NCBI GenBank assembly: GCA_018398575.1
Contig: JAGTXZ010000010.1
Location: forward strand, 1,054,001-1,118,000
Length of the DNA: 64,000 nt
Source of the DNA: Ampelomyces quisqualis
Lineage: Eukaryota > Ascomycota > Dothideomycetes > Pleosporales > Phaeosphaeriaceae
Direction of reading: 5' to 3'
Positions 1 to 11,525 of this stretch are shown piece by piece (positions within the stretch are counted from its first letter, which is position 1; each line of letters starts with the position of its first letter). Both the position numbers and the translations under genes were made by a program. The notes below the pieces were generated by a model. That model saw only the letters and a list, made by a program, of their open reading frames with translations. It did not search any database and was not told where the DNA came from.

Positions 1-679
1 CGCATCAAAGGATACACAAAATGGGACCAAGCCTTGGACAGGCGCTGTTACCACGAATGAAGCGACGATGGCGTGAGAGCATATGGATTAGCAGCTTGAG
101 TCTTGCTTCTTCTCCGGCGTTCTGTAGCGGCTTTGTTTTCAACATACGGGCCTGGTGGTTGTTGTCTTGGGTGTATACGCCGGGCGGCCTTGTGCGACTA
201 TTTTAAACAATATATCTCTGCTAGACTTTACGCGCGATATCCAGGCACATGGCGGGCCTTGAACAAGAGTGTGAGACTGAGACAGCCGTCTGTGCGTTGC
301 GAAGTGAGACATGTCAGATGCGTGGCCTGATTCGTACTAGCGTGGCGGACTAGCGTCGTGGTTTGTTTACTTGCCCGCTCATCTCGGGCAGGAGCCACCG
401 CACCCACCACTTCCCTGCTGCTCCCGTGCCACACGCCCTCACCGTCACCGCGCCCACGACCTATTCGCGTTATCGCCCGAATCTTTACTACGAGACCTTA
501 GGAATAAACCCAGCATCTTAGATACGCTGCTGCATCGAGTTGCACGTGCGCTCCGCCGAACCGCTTTGGCCAACTTTGTCTCGTTGCGCCAATGCACGCG
601 CTTTGAACGAAACCACAAACACCCTGCAACCGGACTCATGACCACCATTTTTGTGCGCTCACCTCTCCAATCGCTCCCC
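1..679. other. Upstream flank of the Dsn1 gene, no confident gene
   Basis: No convincing coding region is seen here. The open frame that runs into the Dsn1 gene from about position 371 has no ATG before 638 and its translation is Arg/His-rich, as expected of 5' untranslated sequence. A short minus-strand frame starting with ATG at 145 and followed by a GT donor near 51 could be the first exon of a gene lying to the left, but it is too short to call. Confidence 0.4.
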
Positions 680-2365
680 ATGGCCGCCAACCGACCGACG
701 ACGCGACGGAGAAGCGTTAAACAAGCCTTCGATGACGATGATGCGCCTGCCCCGAAGCGCCCAAAGACAGAGCTGAATGGGGCCACCAAGAAAACAACCA
801 GCGCAGCGAAGAAGGCGGCGAAGGCAGCGTACGACGAAGACGATGACGGCTTCCAATTCTCGCGGCGCACCTCTCGAAGGACCGCCAAGGCGCAGGCGGT
901 GCCAGCCCCAGAGCCTATACCCGAAGAGCCTCCTGCTAAGCCCGCGCGTCCAGAACCTCTCCCCGCGAAAAGCACTTCACGGCGCAAGAAAGCATCAATC
1001 GCAGCAGTCGAGGTAGAATCCGACACACAGAAGCGACGACGGTCAACGCGTCTTTCCAGCGACAAGGAACAATTGGAGGTGCGCACCAAAAATGCAGATT
1101 CTCCCGCAGCGAGGCGTGCAAAAAAGACGGTGCCCGCAGAGAAGGAACGGAAAATCTCGCCAGCACCGGAAGTGCATGCGGAACAGAAGGCTGCGTTTCA
1201 AGGCGCAAAGACTCCGACGCGGAATGAACTTACTGTGGCGAAAAAGCGCGACCCGAACGCGCAGAGGATCATGCTACCGTTTGCTGATACGCCGGTGATT
1301 ACGCGGAATAAGGAAATGCGAAAGGGTAGCAAGGAAGGGCATAGGCGGAGCAGCACGGGCCTGCGTGGCAGGCGAGCAAGTTCGCTAATCGACAGCGGCA
1401 TGTCAAATGGTGAGTTTGGGAGAGGCGCACATTAAGGCTTGAATTGACAGCCCACAGCTTTACCGCACTCAGAGGTCGAGGTCCGAGATTTTTACAAGTA
1501 CATCGAGCAGAGCCTCCCTGAGCCGCGGCGGATGAAGCAGCTCCTCACGTGGTGCGGCTCGCGCGCGCTGCCCGAGAAACCGTCCGGCAACGTCAAGAAC
1601 GCGAATGCGATCATGGCCGCGCGTGCCATCCAACAGGAGCTCATAGACGACTTCGCAAGCAGACCGGAGCTTTCAGACTGGTTCAGCAGGGTGAGACACT
1701 ACATGGGAGCAATCGAAACCCAGCGCTGACAGCCATCTAGGAAGAGACCGCACCGCTACCAGTAGTTAGGCGACCGAATCCACAAAACGAGAAGAACCAG
1801 ACTACACTGCAGGAATTAGAGGCGGAGGTAAAGCGGTATGTAACCCCCCCCTGCGTCAAACGATACTTGCTAACTCAGCTGTAGACTCGAGGAAGAAAAA
1901 GCCTCGTGGGAAGCTCTTGCCGCAACATGCACATCCATGCCCCCACCACCAGCACCCTCAAGAAGCGCACCAATACCTTCTTTCTCCGACATAGACACAT
2001 CTCTCCTCGACCCGGAACAAGCCGCCATCCTTTCCGCTCTACAAGTACCGCACCAACAGCCCCCACACGAATCAGAACAACAAACACCCTCGTCAGCATT
2101 CACATTCACCACCCCGGCCGCGCTACAATCACACCTCACCAAGCTCAGCCAATCCCTCGAGCCAAACATCGACCTCTTTGCAGACGGTATACACAAGATT
2201 GAACAGTACCGCAGCACGGCAGAGCGCGTAGCAGATCGCATTCTCAGCACAGCGAGCAAGAGACTCGAGGAGCGCGATCGAGACGTCAAAGCGAGAGTGG
2301 GCGCCGAAGGGATAGGAGTCGGCGATGTGCTCAGAGGTCTGGCGGGTGTGTTGAGCGAGCAATAG
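680..2365 (+). CDS. DSN1: Kinetochore protein Dsn1/Mis13 (MIND/Mis12 complex subunit)
   Basis: Four exons: 680-1409, 1458-1690, 1741-1835 and 1885-2365, giving 512 residues. The introns are 48, 50 and 49 nt, all GT-AG, and the frame is kept only with these sites. Dsn1 is a subunit of the Mis12/MIND complex, which links centromeric chromatin to the Ndc80 complex. The first 220 residues are basic and low-complexity (Lys/Arg/Ala/Pro-rich, nuclear-type). They are followed by RRASSLIDSG, which fits an Aurora B/Ipl1 phosphorylation site of the kind known in Dsn1. The family core follows, with HSEVEVRDFYKYIEQSLPEP and then PRRMKQLLTWC. The C-terminal third is predicted helical, with a Pro/Ser-rich insertion. 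The start at 680 has a good context (CCCCATGG); an in-frame ATG at 638 would add 14 residues. Family identity rests on recognised motifs and is fairly sure. Confidence 0.85.
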
Positions 2366-2647
2366 TGTGTGCGTGTGTAGGTGATTGTTATACTTGAAGA
2401 TTGTAACGAGCAAAGCATGATATACGTGGCGTTGCTATTTTTTTCCTTCTCATGTTGATTGGCATGGCATTTGCGTGCAGTGAGCGTGCGCGTGCGCGGA
2501 TATACCATTCTCACCTGCACTTTGATCGGCTTGGGCTGCATCAATACGACATGTTTACATTTGGCCTTGCGCTTGTTCCTAGCTTCTTTTCCCCCTCCTA
2601 CGTCATCATGATTGAAATGTACATGTCAAACTTCTGTCTCCATGTTC

Positions 2648-4268
2648 TCAATTCCTAACACACCACACGGCCAACCGCCCAATTCCCTCCTCGAGACTCA
2701 GCGCAAACCCCATGGTGACGCGCAGGAGAAGTATGCGCTGCTCCAGATACCGCAGGACATGGGGCTGCGTACTAACAAGCTGCGCAGCCGTGCGGCCGAG
2801 TACATCTTCCCACGCTCTGTCCGAGAGAACAAGTTTCCCGCTGGCAATGTGTCCCGTCTCGTCGATGACTGGACCGAGCTTTACTCGGTGTCAGCCATGT
2901 TTTGGACAAAGTAAGAGCAAAGACGTACGATGCTCGGATTAATCCTCAATTTGACAACCTTGCCACAGCCCTTGCACGTGCTCTCAAGCAGATTGGCAAA
3001 CACGGCGATACCGCAGCATTCATTGCACAGGAGCATGTTGCGCTTGAACGGCATGACCATGTCGAGTTGTGTGATGATCACGGAAATATATCCCACGAGT
3101 TTCTCGCGGGGATTCGCGCGCGCGAACGAATCAATGTCTGCGAGTGTGTACAACACGCGCACAGCAGCGTTTTCGTATCCTTTGACGCCGTCGATGGCTG
3201 GAAAGGCAGGGTTGACGTGTTCTTTCTTGGTCAGTCGGTGTGCTAGACTGCGCAGGCGGCGGGCATCGCTTAGATCTGGATCGATGTCGAGGCGCGAATT
3301 CGCGTTGAGAGAGAGTTTGACTGTTTTCTCGATTCGCCAGCCAGGGGATGAGATGAGTAGGACGGTGTGTGAGGGCGTGAAGAGGGGTGCTGAGTCGCAG
3401 AGGGAGGAGTAGAGGGTTAGTGAGGCGTCGGCTGTGTCGTCGAAGATGGTGAGGGTGATGAGTTCGGAAGTTGTGCTGTTTCTGTTGATATCTAGTTCAA
3501 GCAAACATGTTAGTAACAACGCAACGCAACAAGTGAACAAGAGGAGAGGAAAGGGAAAAGGTGGAGTACACTTCTTCCTCGCCCCAATACTCTTCACACA
3601 CACGAGCAACTTCGGCTCATCGACATCATAGCCCCCATCTGCAAAACTCCTCAGCGTCATCAACCCCGGCAACGCCCTTTCATCTCTACACCCAAACGGC
3701 CGCTTGAACTGCGTCCCATCATCGCTATTCACATGCACCATGAAAAAGCAACTCCTCTCGCCCTCGGGAAACATGCTCGTGAACAGCGGCGCAGTGCTCG
3801 GCGCAAGACTATTGTGCTCCGAGCTACGCGACACATGCACCGTCCACAGCGTGACCAGCTGACCGAGGTGGAGCGCGTAGATGGTGTTTGCGTACCACAG
3901 ACGCACAGTCAAGACGCCCGTGTTGTCGGCGAGTTGGATCTTGAGGTAGCCTTGAGCGGCCTTGTGCTGTTTCGAGGGTTTTGCGACGTTGTAGAAGTTC
4001 ACAATACGGCCCATGAGGGTCAGGTTGCGAGGTCCGGGCTCAAGAGTGCCGATATCTGCTTCTTCATAGTCGAGAGTGGGCTCTTGCATGTTAGTTGCTG
4101 TACTGAAGAGGCAAGATATGGATGAGGTCCGTCACTCACGGTCCATTGTGCGGACCCGGATGCACCAGCAGGCTGCAGTGCTGAGCGGACCTCTTCGTCG
4201 GTGAAGCCATCACCAGCCCTCTTCTTCGTTGGAGAGGAGAAGCAAGACTGTATCGAAGACGCTGGCAT
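2648..4268 (-). CDS. OB-fold ssDNA-binding protein, RPA1/MEIOB-like
   Basis: Four exons on the minus strand: 4268-4140, 4080-3570, 3491-2929 and 2878-2648, giving 477 residues. The introns are 59, 78 and 50 nt; the 78-nt one is a multiple of three and has no stop, so a single-ORF model would wrongly read through it. An OB-like strand pattern is seen after GRIVNFYNVAK (LKIQLADNTGVLTVRLW) and again after LITLTIFDDTADASL. Near the C-terminus a four-cysteine zinc ribbon (LCNEC, then about 14 residues, then CKGCGK) precedes VIDETGHIASGKLVLSD. This layout matches the DNA-binding domain C of replication protein A large subunit and its meiotic relative MEIOB. The length is close to MEIOB (about 440-470) and shorter than RPA1 (about 600), and there is no RPA1 N-terminal domain. 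Inferred role: single-strand DNA binding in meiosis or repair. It is convergent with the Dsn1 gene. Confidence 0.6.
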
Positions 4269-4692
4269 GGCGAGGGTGAGTGGATTGTAGTGCTTGATTA
4301 CGGGGATGTGAGGTGAGGTTCCAAATGGAAGGAGCGTGCCTTCCCTGAGCCCGGGAAGCACCTTCCTGCCCAACACAACATCGCCTCTATGTCAGCCAGA
4401 CAGGTTATGAATACTGCGGCACCTGCCAGATCGTACATCACCAGCTTACCGACATACAACCTGCGTCAAGTATAAAATATCAGACGCGTTTCGAAGGAGC
4501 AGTAGTCGGGATGACGGTCAACGAGGTCACGAAAAATAATGGCAGCTACGATCGAATCGTTTTTTTATTGTTTTCATCCGAAAGGAATGTATCTAGTTAG
4601 GCGGATATTCGAATGGGCTAGGCTCTCCCCCATCATCTGTGAGGTCACGGTCGAAGAAGCTGCTGACCCGGCAGCGCACTGGAGGGACACGT

Positions 4693-6356
4693 CTAAAACA
4701 GCTTGTGCTCTAGAGTCATGTCATTCTCAGGCTCGAGACCGACGCAGGCACGGAAGATGTTGGTGAGGGCTGCGCGCTGCTTGCCAAGCGCGTTGACAAC
4801 GGGAGTACCAGTGGGGGTGAGAGGAGCCTGATACACATTAGTCAGGAGAAAAATATTGCAAGAAGTGGACGGCTTGCCTTGAGCATGTAGCTGAGCACGC
4901 TGAGCACGCTGTGGAATCCGGCGTACTTGGCATCACCACCGTCGGCGCTATGAGCCTTCCACTGCACACGCGTCATGATCTCGGCAACGAGGACAAGATC
5001 GATGATCAACGGCGAGGCAAGGAGAGAGTCTTCGCAGACATTGAACAAGCTGATTGTCTGGTGACCGTCCAAGAAGATCTCGGCATAGTACTCGTCAAGA
5101 GCACGCTTGTCATCTCCGACAGCGGGCATGTACTTGATTACAACGCAGTGATCAGGGTGCTCACCGTCCTTGTAGAGTACGTTGTTGGCAGCGACCATGT
5201 CGTCAACAACATTGGACTTGGAAATCTCCTTGGAGCGGAACTGCTTTTGCGAGCTGAGGTTCATGCCATCGTTGTTGCCTAGATGGTTGTAGCTGGCAAT
5301 GGAGGTAAGCTTGATGCCGGCGTTGATCAGGAAGTCAACAAGAGCAGACTTCATCTTGGTCTGTCCCGACTTGAAGTCGTCGCCACCGATGAAGGCATTG
5401 TGCTTCTCGGCGAACTCGATAGCACCGGGAACAAAAGTGTTCTGAGGAGAGCCGTTGATGAAGGGCGCGTTCTCGAGGATGGAAGCAACCGCGAATACTG
5501 TCGAGGGAGAGACTTCCTCATGGCCCGACTCGATGGATTTCATGAGGTTGTCAGCTGTGTCGTTGACGCCCTCAATAATGTCGGCGTAGCGCTCCGTGTT
5601 GGCGGTCCACTGCACGATGACTTTGTCAAGGCTGTTGGCAGACTTGAAGTCGCGGATGTCCTTGCGGATCTGCTCAACATGGGCCATGCATGCCTTGCTA
5701 CCTGGGAGGAGGTTGTCGGCACGCTCTTCCTGGTTGGCAGCAATAAAGTCAGGATAGTAGATACTGGGGAGTGGCTTCATGGCGCCCATTTCCTTGCGGA
5801 CAAGCATCTTCAACGAAGGTGAAAGCACCTTGGCACGATCCATGGCGTCGGCGAGGTTCATGCCGCTAATGTCCCAACCACCAACCACGAGATCGTTTGG
5901 GTGGACCATGGGGAGGAGGTCATGAAAGGGAATGTGGATCTCCTTGCCAGACTTGCTGTCCACTCCGAGCTTGGTGGTAGAGCTCATGATGACGGATCCA
6001 TAGTAGTTGGCGGCGCGCTGGCCCTGCTTGGTCTCCCAAACGAGGTTACGCTTGTTGGCGATGATACCGGCAGTGACAGTGGTACCATTGTTGCCACCCC
6101 AGCCGACTAGCATGACGCCAGTCTTGGGGATCTTGCGGTCGACCTTGAAGTCGTACACAGTCTCCTTGGGGATGGCGACATACTTACCCTCGTCGTTCTG
6201 GGTGACATCAGTGGTGCGGTAAGTGTACTTGGACTTGATGAGATGCTCGGTGTATTCCACGTTTGGAGAGCTGACAGTAAAGAGATCCTTGGCAGGAACG
6301 GTGCTTGTCGTGGACCCATTGGCCTGGCCGACTACTTCTTCTGCGTGGGGTGCCAT
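4693..6356 (-). CDS. INO1: myo-Inositol-1-phosphate synthase
   Basis: Two exons, 6356-4878 and 4827-4693, give 537 residues, matching the usual 530-540. The enzyme converts glucose 6-phosphate to 1D-myo-inositol 3-phosphate with NAD, the first committed step to inositol and phosphatidylinositol, in the cytosol. Visible signatures: NAD-binding VGWGGNNGTT, WTANTERYADI, NGSPQNTFVPGA, GGDDFKSGQTK and SYNHLGNNDGMNL. The terminal exon encodes the family C-terminus APLTPTGTPVVNALGKQ and MTLEHKLF. The 50-nt intron begins with GC, not GT (AAG followed by GCAAGC). This is the only donor that keeps frame with the conserved tail, so it is read as a GC-AG intron. Reading straight through gives a false end, ASRPLLAIFFS. 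A divergent promoter region lies upstream; no inositol-response element was recognised with certainty. Confidence 0.95.
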
Positions 6357-8425
6357 GCTGAATGCAAGATAGTTGATGTTTGCGTATGGCAGTAGTAGTT
6401 TATCTGCGGAAGTCTAAATCCGACGCTGCCCCAGAAGGAGAAGTACGTCGGCCGGCGAATGGGTTGTGGACCCTTCACGAAGTCAGTAAACACGTCGTGG
6501 GGGAAAAGAGGCCTGGTGAGTAGGCGCGGGACACCTACGAGCTGAGAAGATTGGAAAACGTCTTGACGGCTGGGCAGTGGCCCGATTGGTTTCGGTGTGT
6601 GTAATGGGCAAAAGGGGCTTGCTATGGTAGCAGAGGTAGCAGTGGACTGATATTGGAGATGGTGGAGGTGCGGTGGAGTTGACGTAACAGGCGGTACATA
6701 TATAAGTTTCTCAGGCCGGTGCCTGCTGACTTATCGATAGCAACCAAGCTAACCAACCTGGGGAGCGCGCTTTCGCTCCGCTTGCCGGACAGCGTGTCCT
6801 CGGTACGACACCGCTTTTCTACAAAAAAGGTACCATTTTACCTTTGTCGCCCGCTTTTTGAGCCACTGGATGCCGCTATGGGCCGCCGCAACAACCACTG
6901 GTGACACGAGCCAGTTGGCGACCCAGGTGGTCCGTTGAGGTGAAGGAGACTGGCAAACAAACACGTTTTGCTGGCAAAGGCGTGTTGCCGAGCGCCTTGT
7001 TTCGAGGCGGGCGTCACCGCATACAACCACCATTATTGCGAGACATGTGTAGCTTCAGGCACGTTTACCAAGGTGGGGTGGCACGCGACACTTGACACAT
7101 GCAACGGGCAGCCACAGAAACATGCCGGACAGCACACGCATGTGGAGAGTCTGGTCGCTGATCATCCATCGAGCGAGTCGCGGCCTGCAGCAGGCAAACG
7201 TTGAACGAACGACCTCGCAGCTCGCCCCTGGAACCGTGCAGCATGAAGCTGGATTTCCACATGTGCCACACGGGCATAGTACCGGACCGCATTGCTTGAA
7301 ACTTGGACACTCGACTGTGCATGTGGAATCGCGGCACGCGATACATGATCCTGCCAACAAGGCAGAAGTTTGCGAAACAAACTTGTGCTGTGTCGTTGAG
7401 CCGCCTGGCTGCTCTGCCGAACAGGAGGCGGCCGAGATGGAGCACAACAACCGTGTCGGCAGGGCCCAATCAAAGACGCGATTAATGTCCGAGGGCTTCA
7501 ATAGTTCTCCTGCGCACTGGCAGCACGCGAACAGAGCCTCTAGCCTTGCAAATCCGCCTTGCAGAATTTGGCCTCCTTAATCTTGGTCTTGGGCCTTGGC
7601 TCGAGTCGTCCAGGACGGCCGCTGGCATCAGAGGCAGCACATCAGCGTTTCCATCAGTGACAATTCATGCCGGCGGCAGACACTCCGCTTCGGGGCCTGC
7701 TGTGCATGGAGTACATGGCCGAGATATCTCCATGGACATTTTCATCTCAACTTTTGGCAGTTTTGGTGCCGTGATCCATCTACTTACTGTGTACATACTG
7801 GTACGACTTGCTGCAGCGGCAGGGTCCAGGGACCAGATGCCCTGCAAGCTGCCGCTTCAATATCCACCCAGCGAATCATGGACCGCGCCGCAACACACCA
7901 TGGACGCCTCGATTCAGGGACGCGCGGGTTAGAACTTACGTGCAGGCGACCTCGACATGCTAGTCTTTGGCTGCCGAAAGCCCTGCATCTGATTGCTTGC
8001 TGCCTTTGCTGCTCGCTGCGGCTCTTGTGTGGCTGGGAGCCGTCGACTCTGATTGCGTCCACTATCACTAATAGACTATCCTACATTTCGAGTGTCACTT
8101 GTGGGGCTAAACATGCTCTCAAACAGGATGGTCTGAGGGCAGCAACGCTAATCGTCTCCCGCATCCGTCCTCAGATCCACGCCAAACCCGCATCGTCCCC
8201 CCTGATTCAGCAAGACCCGAAGCTCGAGCAACTGGCGTCTGAATCCACCGCCTACCCGTCCCTGCATTCGTTCATTCAAGCACCACTGTTCCGTGTATCC
8301 TTTCTCCCTTGACCTACCTCGTCCACGGCAGTTCAGGACCCTATTCTTATCCATCGTTATTGACTGCCCTCGACTGCACGCGACTTCTAGAGAACGGTCT
8401 CCCCTGGCGGGCTACATCTTCAACC
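6357..8425. other. Long gene-poor interval (INO1 and LIM gene promoters)
   Basis: About 2 kb with no gene I can support. Open frames of 60-240 codons exist on both strands but overlap one another, lack a recognisable protein and have no plausible intron structure. The interval separates two divergently transcribed genes and probably holds both promoters and leaders. A TATA-like run (catatataag) lies near 6,698-6,708. I see no RNA gene or repeat. Confidence 0.5.
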
Positions 8426-10572
8426 ATGGCTGGAGTCAGCGCGAGCGGTCTGCCGGTTATAAAATGTTCTTCCTGTGGAGTTGACATCGATATCCTTCAG
8501 TTGGCAGACCATGTCTGCGTTCCACCTCCATCATCAAGTAAGCGCATGCGCATAGAAGCTCGTAGCGATTCTAATTCCTCGGAACGCAGTGACGGCAGCG
8601 TCTGCAACAATCCAACCGGAGTCGCCGATGCTCGACCGCGCTGGGAGTTTCGAAACTTTCAGCAATCGATCAGAACGACCGGCGCCAAATGCTCGTATGC
8701 GCGCACCTCCTCGCATAGATTCGAACGCTGCTAGTGAGATCCTGCCCCAATGGCGAAGCAGGAATAGTTATGCTGACTTGTATAGACAAACCATTTCGTC
8801 CGTTGGAGCCGTCACCTATGAACAGTTTCAGCGACCCGAGGAGTCGCTCCCCTTTCCTGTCGCCCACGCCTACAAAATCTCCCTTCAACATGAATAGAAG
8901 CGCAACGTCGCCAATGCCGCGACGAGAGTTTGCCCCTCCATCCCCTACCCTATCTTCAAGCTTTGAATGCGCCTTCCCACCATTCCCGTCTAAACGAAGC
9001 GCAACACTTCAAAGTCCAAAATCACAAATGCGAGAAAGGCCCGAGCCTTCACCAAGACTTTTATATGCTGAGCCAAGCCCGCTGTATGCGCCGCTCAGTT
9101 CTCGGTTTGATGGTGGAGACAATGTCGCGAGACGTATGGATTGTATTGCACCGGGACCGTTTGACGGAAGGGCAGACCGGAGACCAAGTACATCAAGCTC
9201 GTCTAATCCGCCATCTCCGCTGCCAGCAGATGTACCTAGCGGACACAGAAGAACAGAGACGCAAGGTAGCGTGCGAAGCTTGGGTAGTACATCCCGGCAG
9301 CGCACGTCAGTCTCGTCAACAATGTCTCGCGCATCTGCATACTCGAACCGCAGCGTCGGTCTACCATCGCGACCAAAGTTGGGAGTGGACGGAATGCCAC
9401 GACCACCCCTCCCTTCAAAACCAAAATCAAGTGAAGGCATAGACGTGTTTCTCGCTCGCCTGCAGAAAGAGAGGAAGGGACCTGCACAGGCGCGCGAATC
9501 AAGCGGTTCAATGACAGATCTGAGAAGAGAGGGAAGCAGAGAGAGGAACGAGCCTCCACCAAGACCTAGGAGGCCTTCTGAGAATCAGCCCCTGAGCAAC
9601 GATGTTCCCGAACTTCAACCTTATCCATTTACTACTCGACCCACCAATACGATGCCTGCACGCGACGCTAGCATTAGCGTACCCGGGGCTGGCCAACAGC
9701 GGGATGATGTACACCCTCTTCACACACCATCCGACTCGGGACTCTCGGATGACTCTTATGCAAGTTCAGGTTTCCGAAGCGCGGCAAGCTCTCGCTCAAG
9801 CCTGCCAGGATCCATGATCGGCTATTCCCGTGAGGCATCAAAGCTGGGCCGACCAGAACACTTAGGCGACGCTTTCGAAAGAACGACGAGTCCGGAATCC
9901 TACGCAGAGGTCCCAAGGAACTCCCCTCCACGGGAACAGCTCCGTGGAGCGCAGAGCCACCTGAGACTCAATGCACCACAGCTGGTTCTTCAGCCACTGT
10001 CGCCGGACCTCGAAGACCCGCCAGAGTCGCCCATGGATCCAGCAATTCAGATGGGCTTGGCTGGCAACAGGCGACCTAAGCAGTCAAGTTCGCGCCCAGA
10101 GCTGCCTTCAAGGCCCTCGTCAAAAGGCAAGTGTCGCGGATGCTCAGAACCCATAGTCGGCAAATCTGTGAAGGATTCTTCCGGTCGTTTGACTGGGCGA
10201 TACCACAAGGACTGTTTCGTTTGCAGAACTTGCCATGACCCTTTTCCTACAGCTGAGTTTTATGTATTTGAGAACTCACCGTATTGCGACCGTCATTATC
10301 ATGAACTGAACGGATCTATGTGTGCTTCATGCGATCGCGGGATCGAGGGCGAGTATCTACAGATCGACGCGCGCACGAAGTTCCATCCAAGATGCTTCAC
10401 ATGCACGACCTGCCGAGTGGTCTTGAAAGACGACTATTACGAATTCAATGGTCAGAGGTACTGCGATCGACACGCGCAAAGTGCTGCTGCTCCGCCGCAA
10501 AATCTCCTTGGACCTAGTGGTTATCGGCCTCGCATGGAGAAGCGGCGCACAAGGCTTATGATGATGGCCTGA
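8426..10572 (+). CDS. Two-LIM-domain cytoskeletal protein (paxillin/Pxl1-like)
   Basis: Three exons, 8426-8537, 8590-8733 and 8786-10572, joined by two 52-nt GT-AG introns in phase 1, give 680 residues. The N-terminus carries CSSCGVDIDILQLADHVC, a small zinc-knuckle-like module seen in this fungal family. Residues of roughly 40-530 are disordered, rich in Ser, Pro and Arg, with several PPRP/PSRP-type SH3-like motifs. Two LIM domains follow at about 534-590 and 597-652: CRGC, H, CFVCRTC, CDRHYH and then CASC, H, CFTCTTC, CDRH. The protein ends KRRTRLMMMA, typical of ascomycete members. LIM proteins of this shape act as adaptors at the cell cortex and actin ring; that role is inferred from the family. 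The 5' splice model is supported by frame continuity at both junctions. Confidence 0.85.
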
Positions 10573-11025
10573 GCAGCCCCTCTTGATTCTACCTGTTTTT
10601 TCGCACCTTTCTTTTGTTGGTTGCTTCCTAGCGCTTCTGTTGATTCCCGCATTTGTACAAATGTCCCCTTTCCATTCACCATTATACCCGGCCAGCCCGG
10701 CCTTGTTTTCAGGCTACGTTATTTATACTCCGTATTCTTCACAATCACTACTTGTCTGTCGTTCGGCTTGGCAAAAGTCCAGCAGGAGTGACTTCCATGT
10801 ACCCCCTCCGCTCTCACTTGTTCTGTATTCAGTGCAGCTCTGTGAGCAGCCGTCATTTTGTTGTGTACACGAGCTCCTGTTTGGCATCTACGTAAGCCTT
10901 TAATATCTAATGTCTACTATGAGTAGCCTCGAATGTTGTACAGTTACAACCGAACACGTCAATCAAACACCTGATCATGATTCGCGTCTTTTTGGATCAA
11001 ATTTTGACCTCGATGTGCACCCCAC

Positions 11026-11307
11026 ATGAAGCTCCCACATGTTTCGTTGGTCTCACTGGCCCTTTGGTGTATCACAGCTCCAAACGCACTTTTCGGTCAG
11101 AGAGCAGAAGCGGACACTTTCGGGCTATACGTTGAAGAATCTCAATCAAAAATTGCCAAAAACGTATGCTTGCTTGCGAATGGACGGATTTTGAGCCTAT
11201 CAAGCGACTCTGCGGGTCACTGTCCCACACATAAGTACGGTACACGACTTTGCTATACTAATCATTGTTCGATACTGTCTCCAAACATAATGGACACGCA
11301 ATCCTAG
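11026..11307 (+). CDS. Possible small secreted protein (uncertain, maybe decayed)
   Basis: An ORF of 93 codons opens with MKLPHVSLVSLALWCITAPN, which looks like a signal peptide (basic start, hydrophobic core, small residues before a possible cleavage site). The mature part contains ADTFGLY, reminiscent of a group of short fungal secreted proteins that share a TFGLYAYG-like start. It then loses resemblance to anything I know and ends with little structure. It could be a real effector-like gene with an unseen intron, a truncated relic, or a chance frame. No homologous repeat or cysteine pattern supports it further. Confidence 0.3.
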   Translation: MKLPHVSLVSLALWCITAPNALFGQRAEADTFGLYVEESQSKIAKNVCLLANGRILSLSSDSAGHCPTHKYGTRLCYTNHCSILSPNIMDTQS

Positions 11308-11381
11308 CTATAGCTACTCTGCCAGCCAGCGCACAATGTATGACGGTCACGGTAATTCCAGCATTGAAGCATGAAGGCAAG

Positions 11382-11389
11382 TATAAAAG
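11382..11389 (+). promoter_or_regulatory. TATA box of the proline-rich gene
   Basis: TATAAAAG lies 144 nt before the proposed ATG at 11,526. It is a perfect consensus box in a gene-free stretch and in the right orientation. The distance leaves room for a leader of about 100 nt. Confidence 0.5.
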
Positions 11390-11525
11390 CTTCCTCACCT
11401 GTGCTGTCTACTGCTTTTACAGTATCAAAGACAACAACACCAGCATCTTATTAACTCCACCAAACAACGCGAAAAGCACAGCAAGAATCCAACTTTGGAA
11501 ACGTAACACCAGCAACAACAGCAAT

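Larger units (their letters stand above)
10573..11525. other. Intergenic stretch with TACTCCGTA motif and a possible small ORF
   Basis: This interval holds the 3' flank of the LIM gene, a TACTCCGTA motif at 10,726-10,734 that recurs elsewhere in the window, the candidate small secreted ORF annotated separately, and the TATA box of the proline-rich gene. Nothing else is recognised. Confidence 0.4.

Noticed and set aside
52..145. Minus-strand ATG frame with a GT donor, possible first exon of a gene to the left
   Set aside because: Only about 31 codons, no recognisable protein and no second exon in the window.
371..679. Upstream extension of the Dsn1 frame
   Set aside because: No ATG before 638, and the translation is basic low-complexity sequence typical of a leader; the better context is at 680.
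445..1089. 214-codon minus-strand frame opposite Dsn1
   Set aside because: Ser/Arg/Ala-rich mirror of the coding strand, with no domain or intron evidence.
7055..8312. Overlapping frames of 100-240 codons on both strands
   Set aside because: They overlap each other, look like nothing known and have no supporting splice structure; probably chance frames in GC-balanced DNA.
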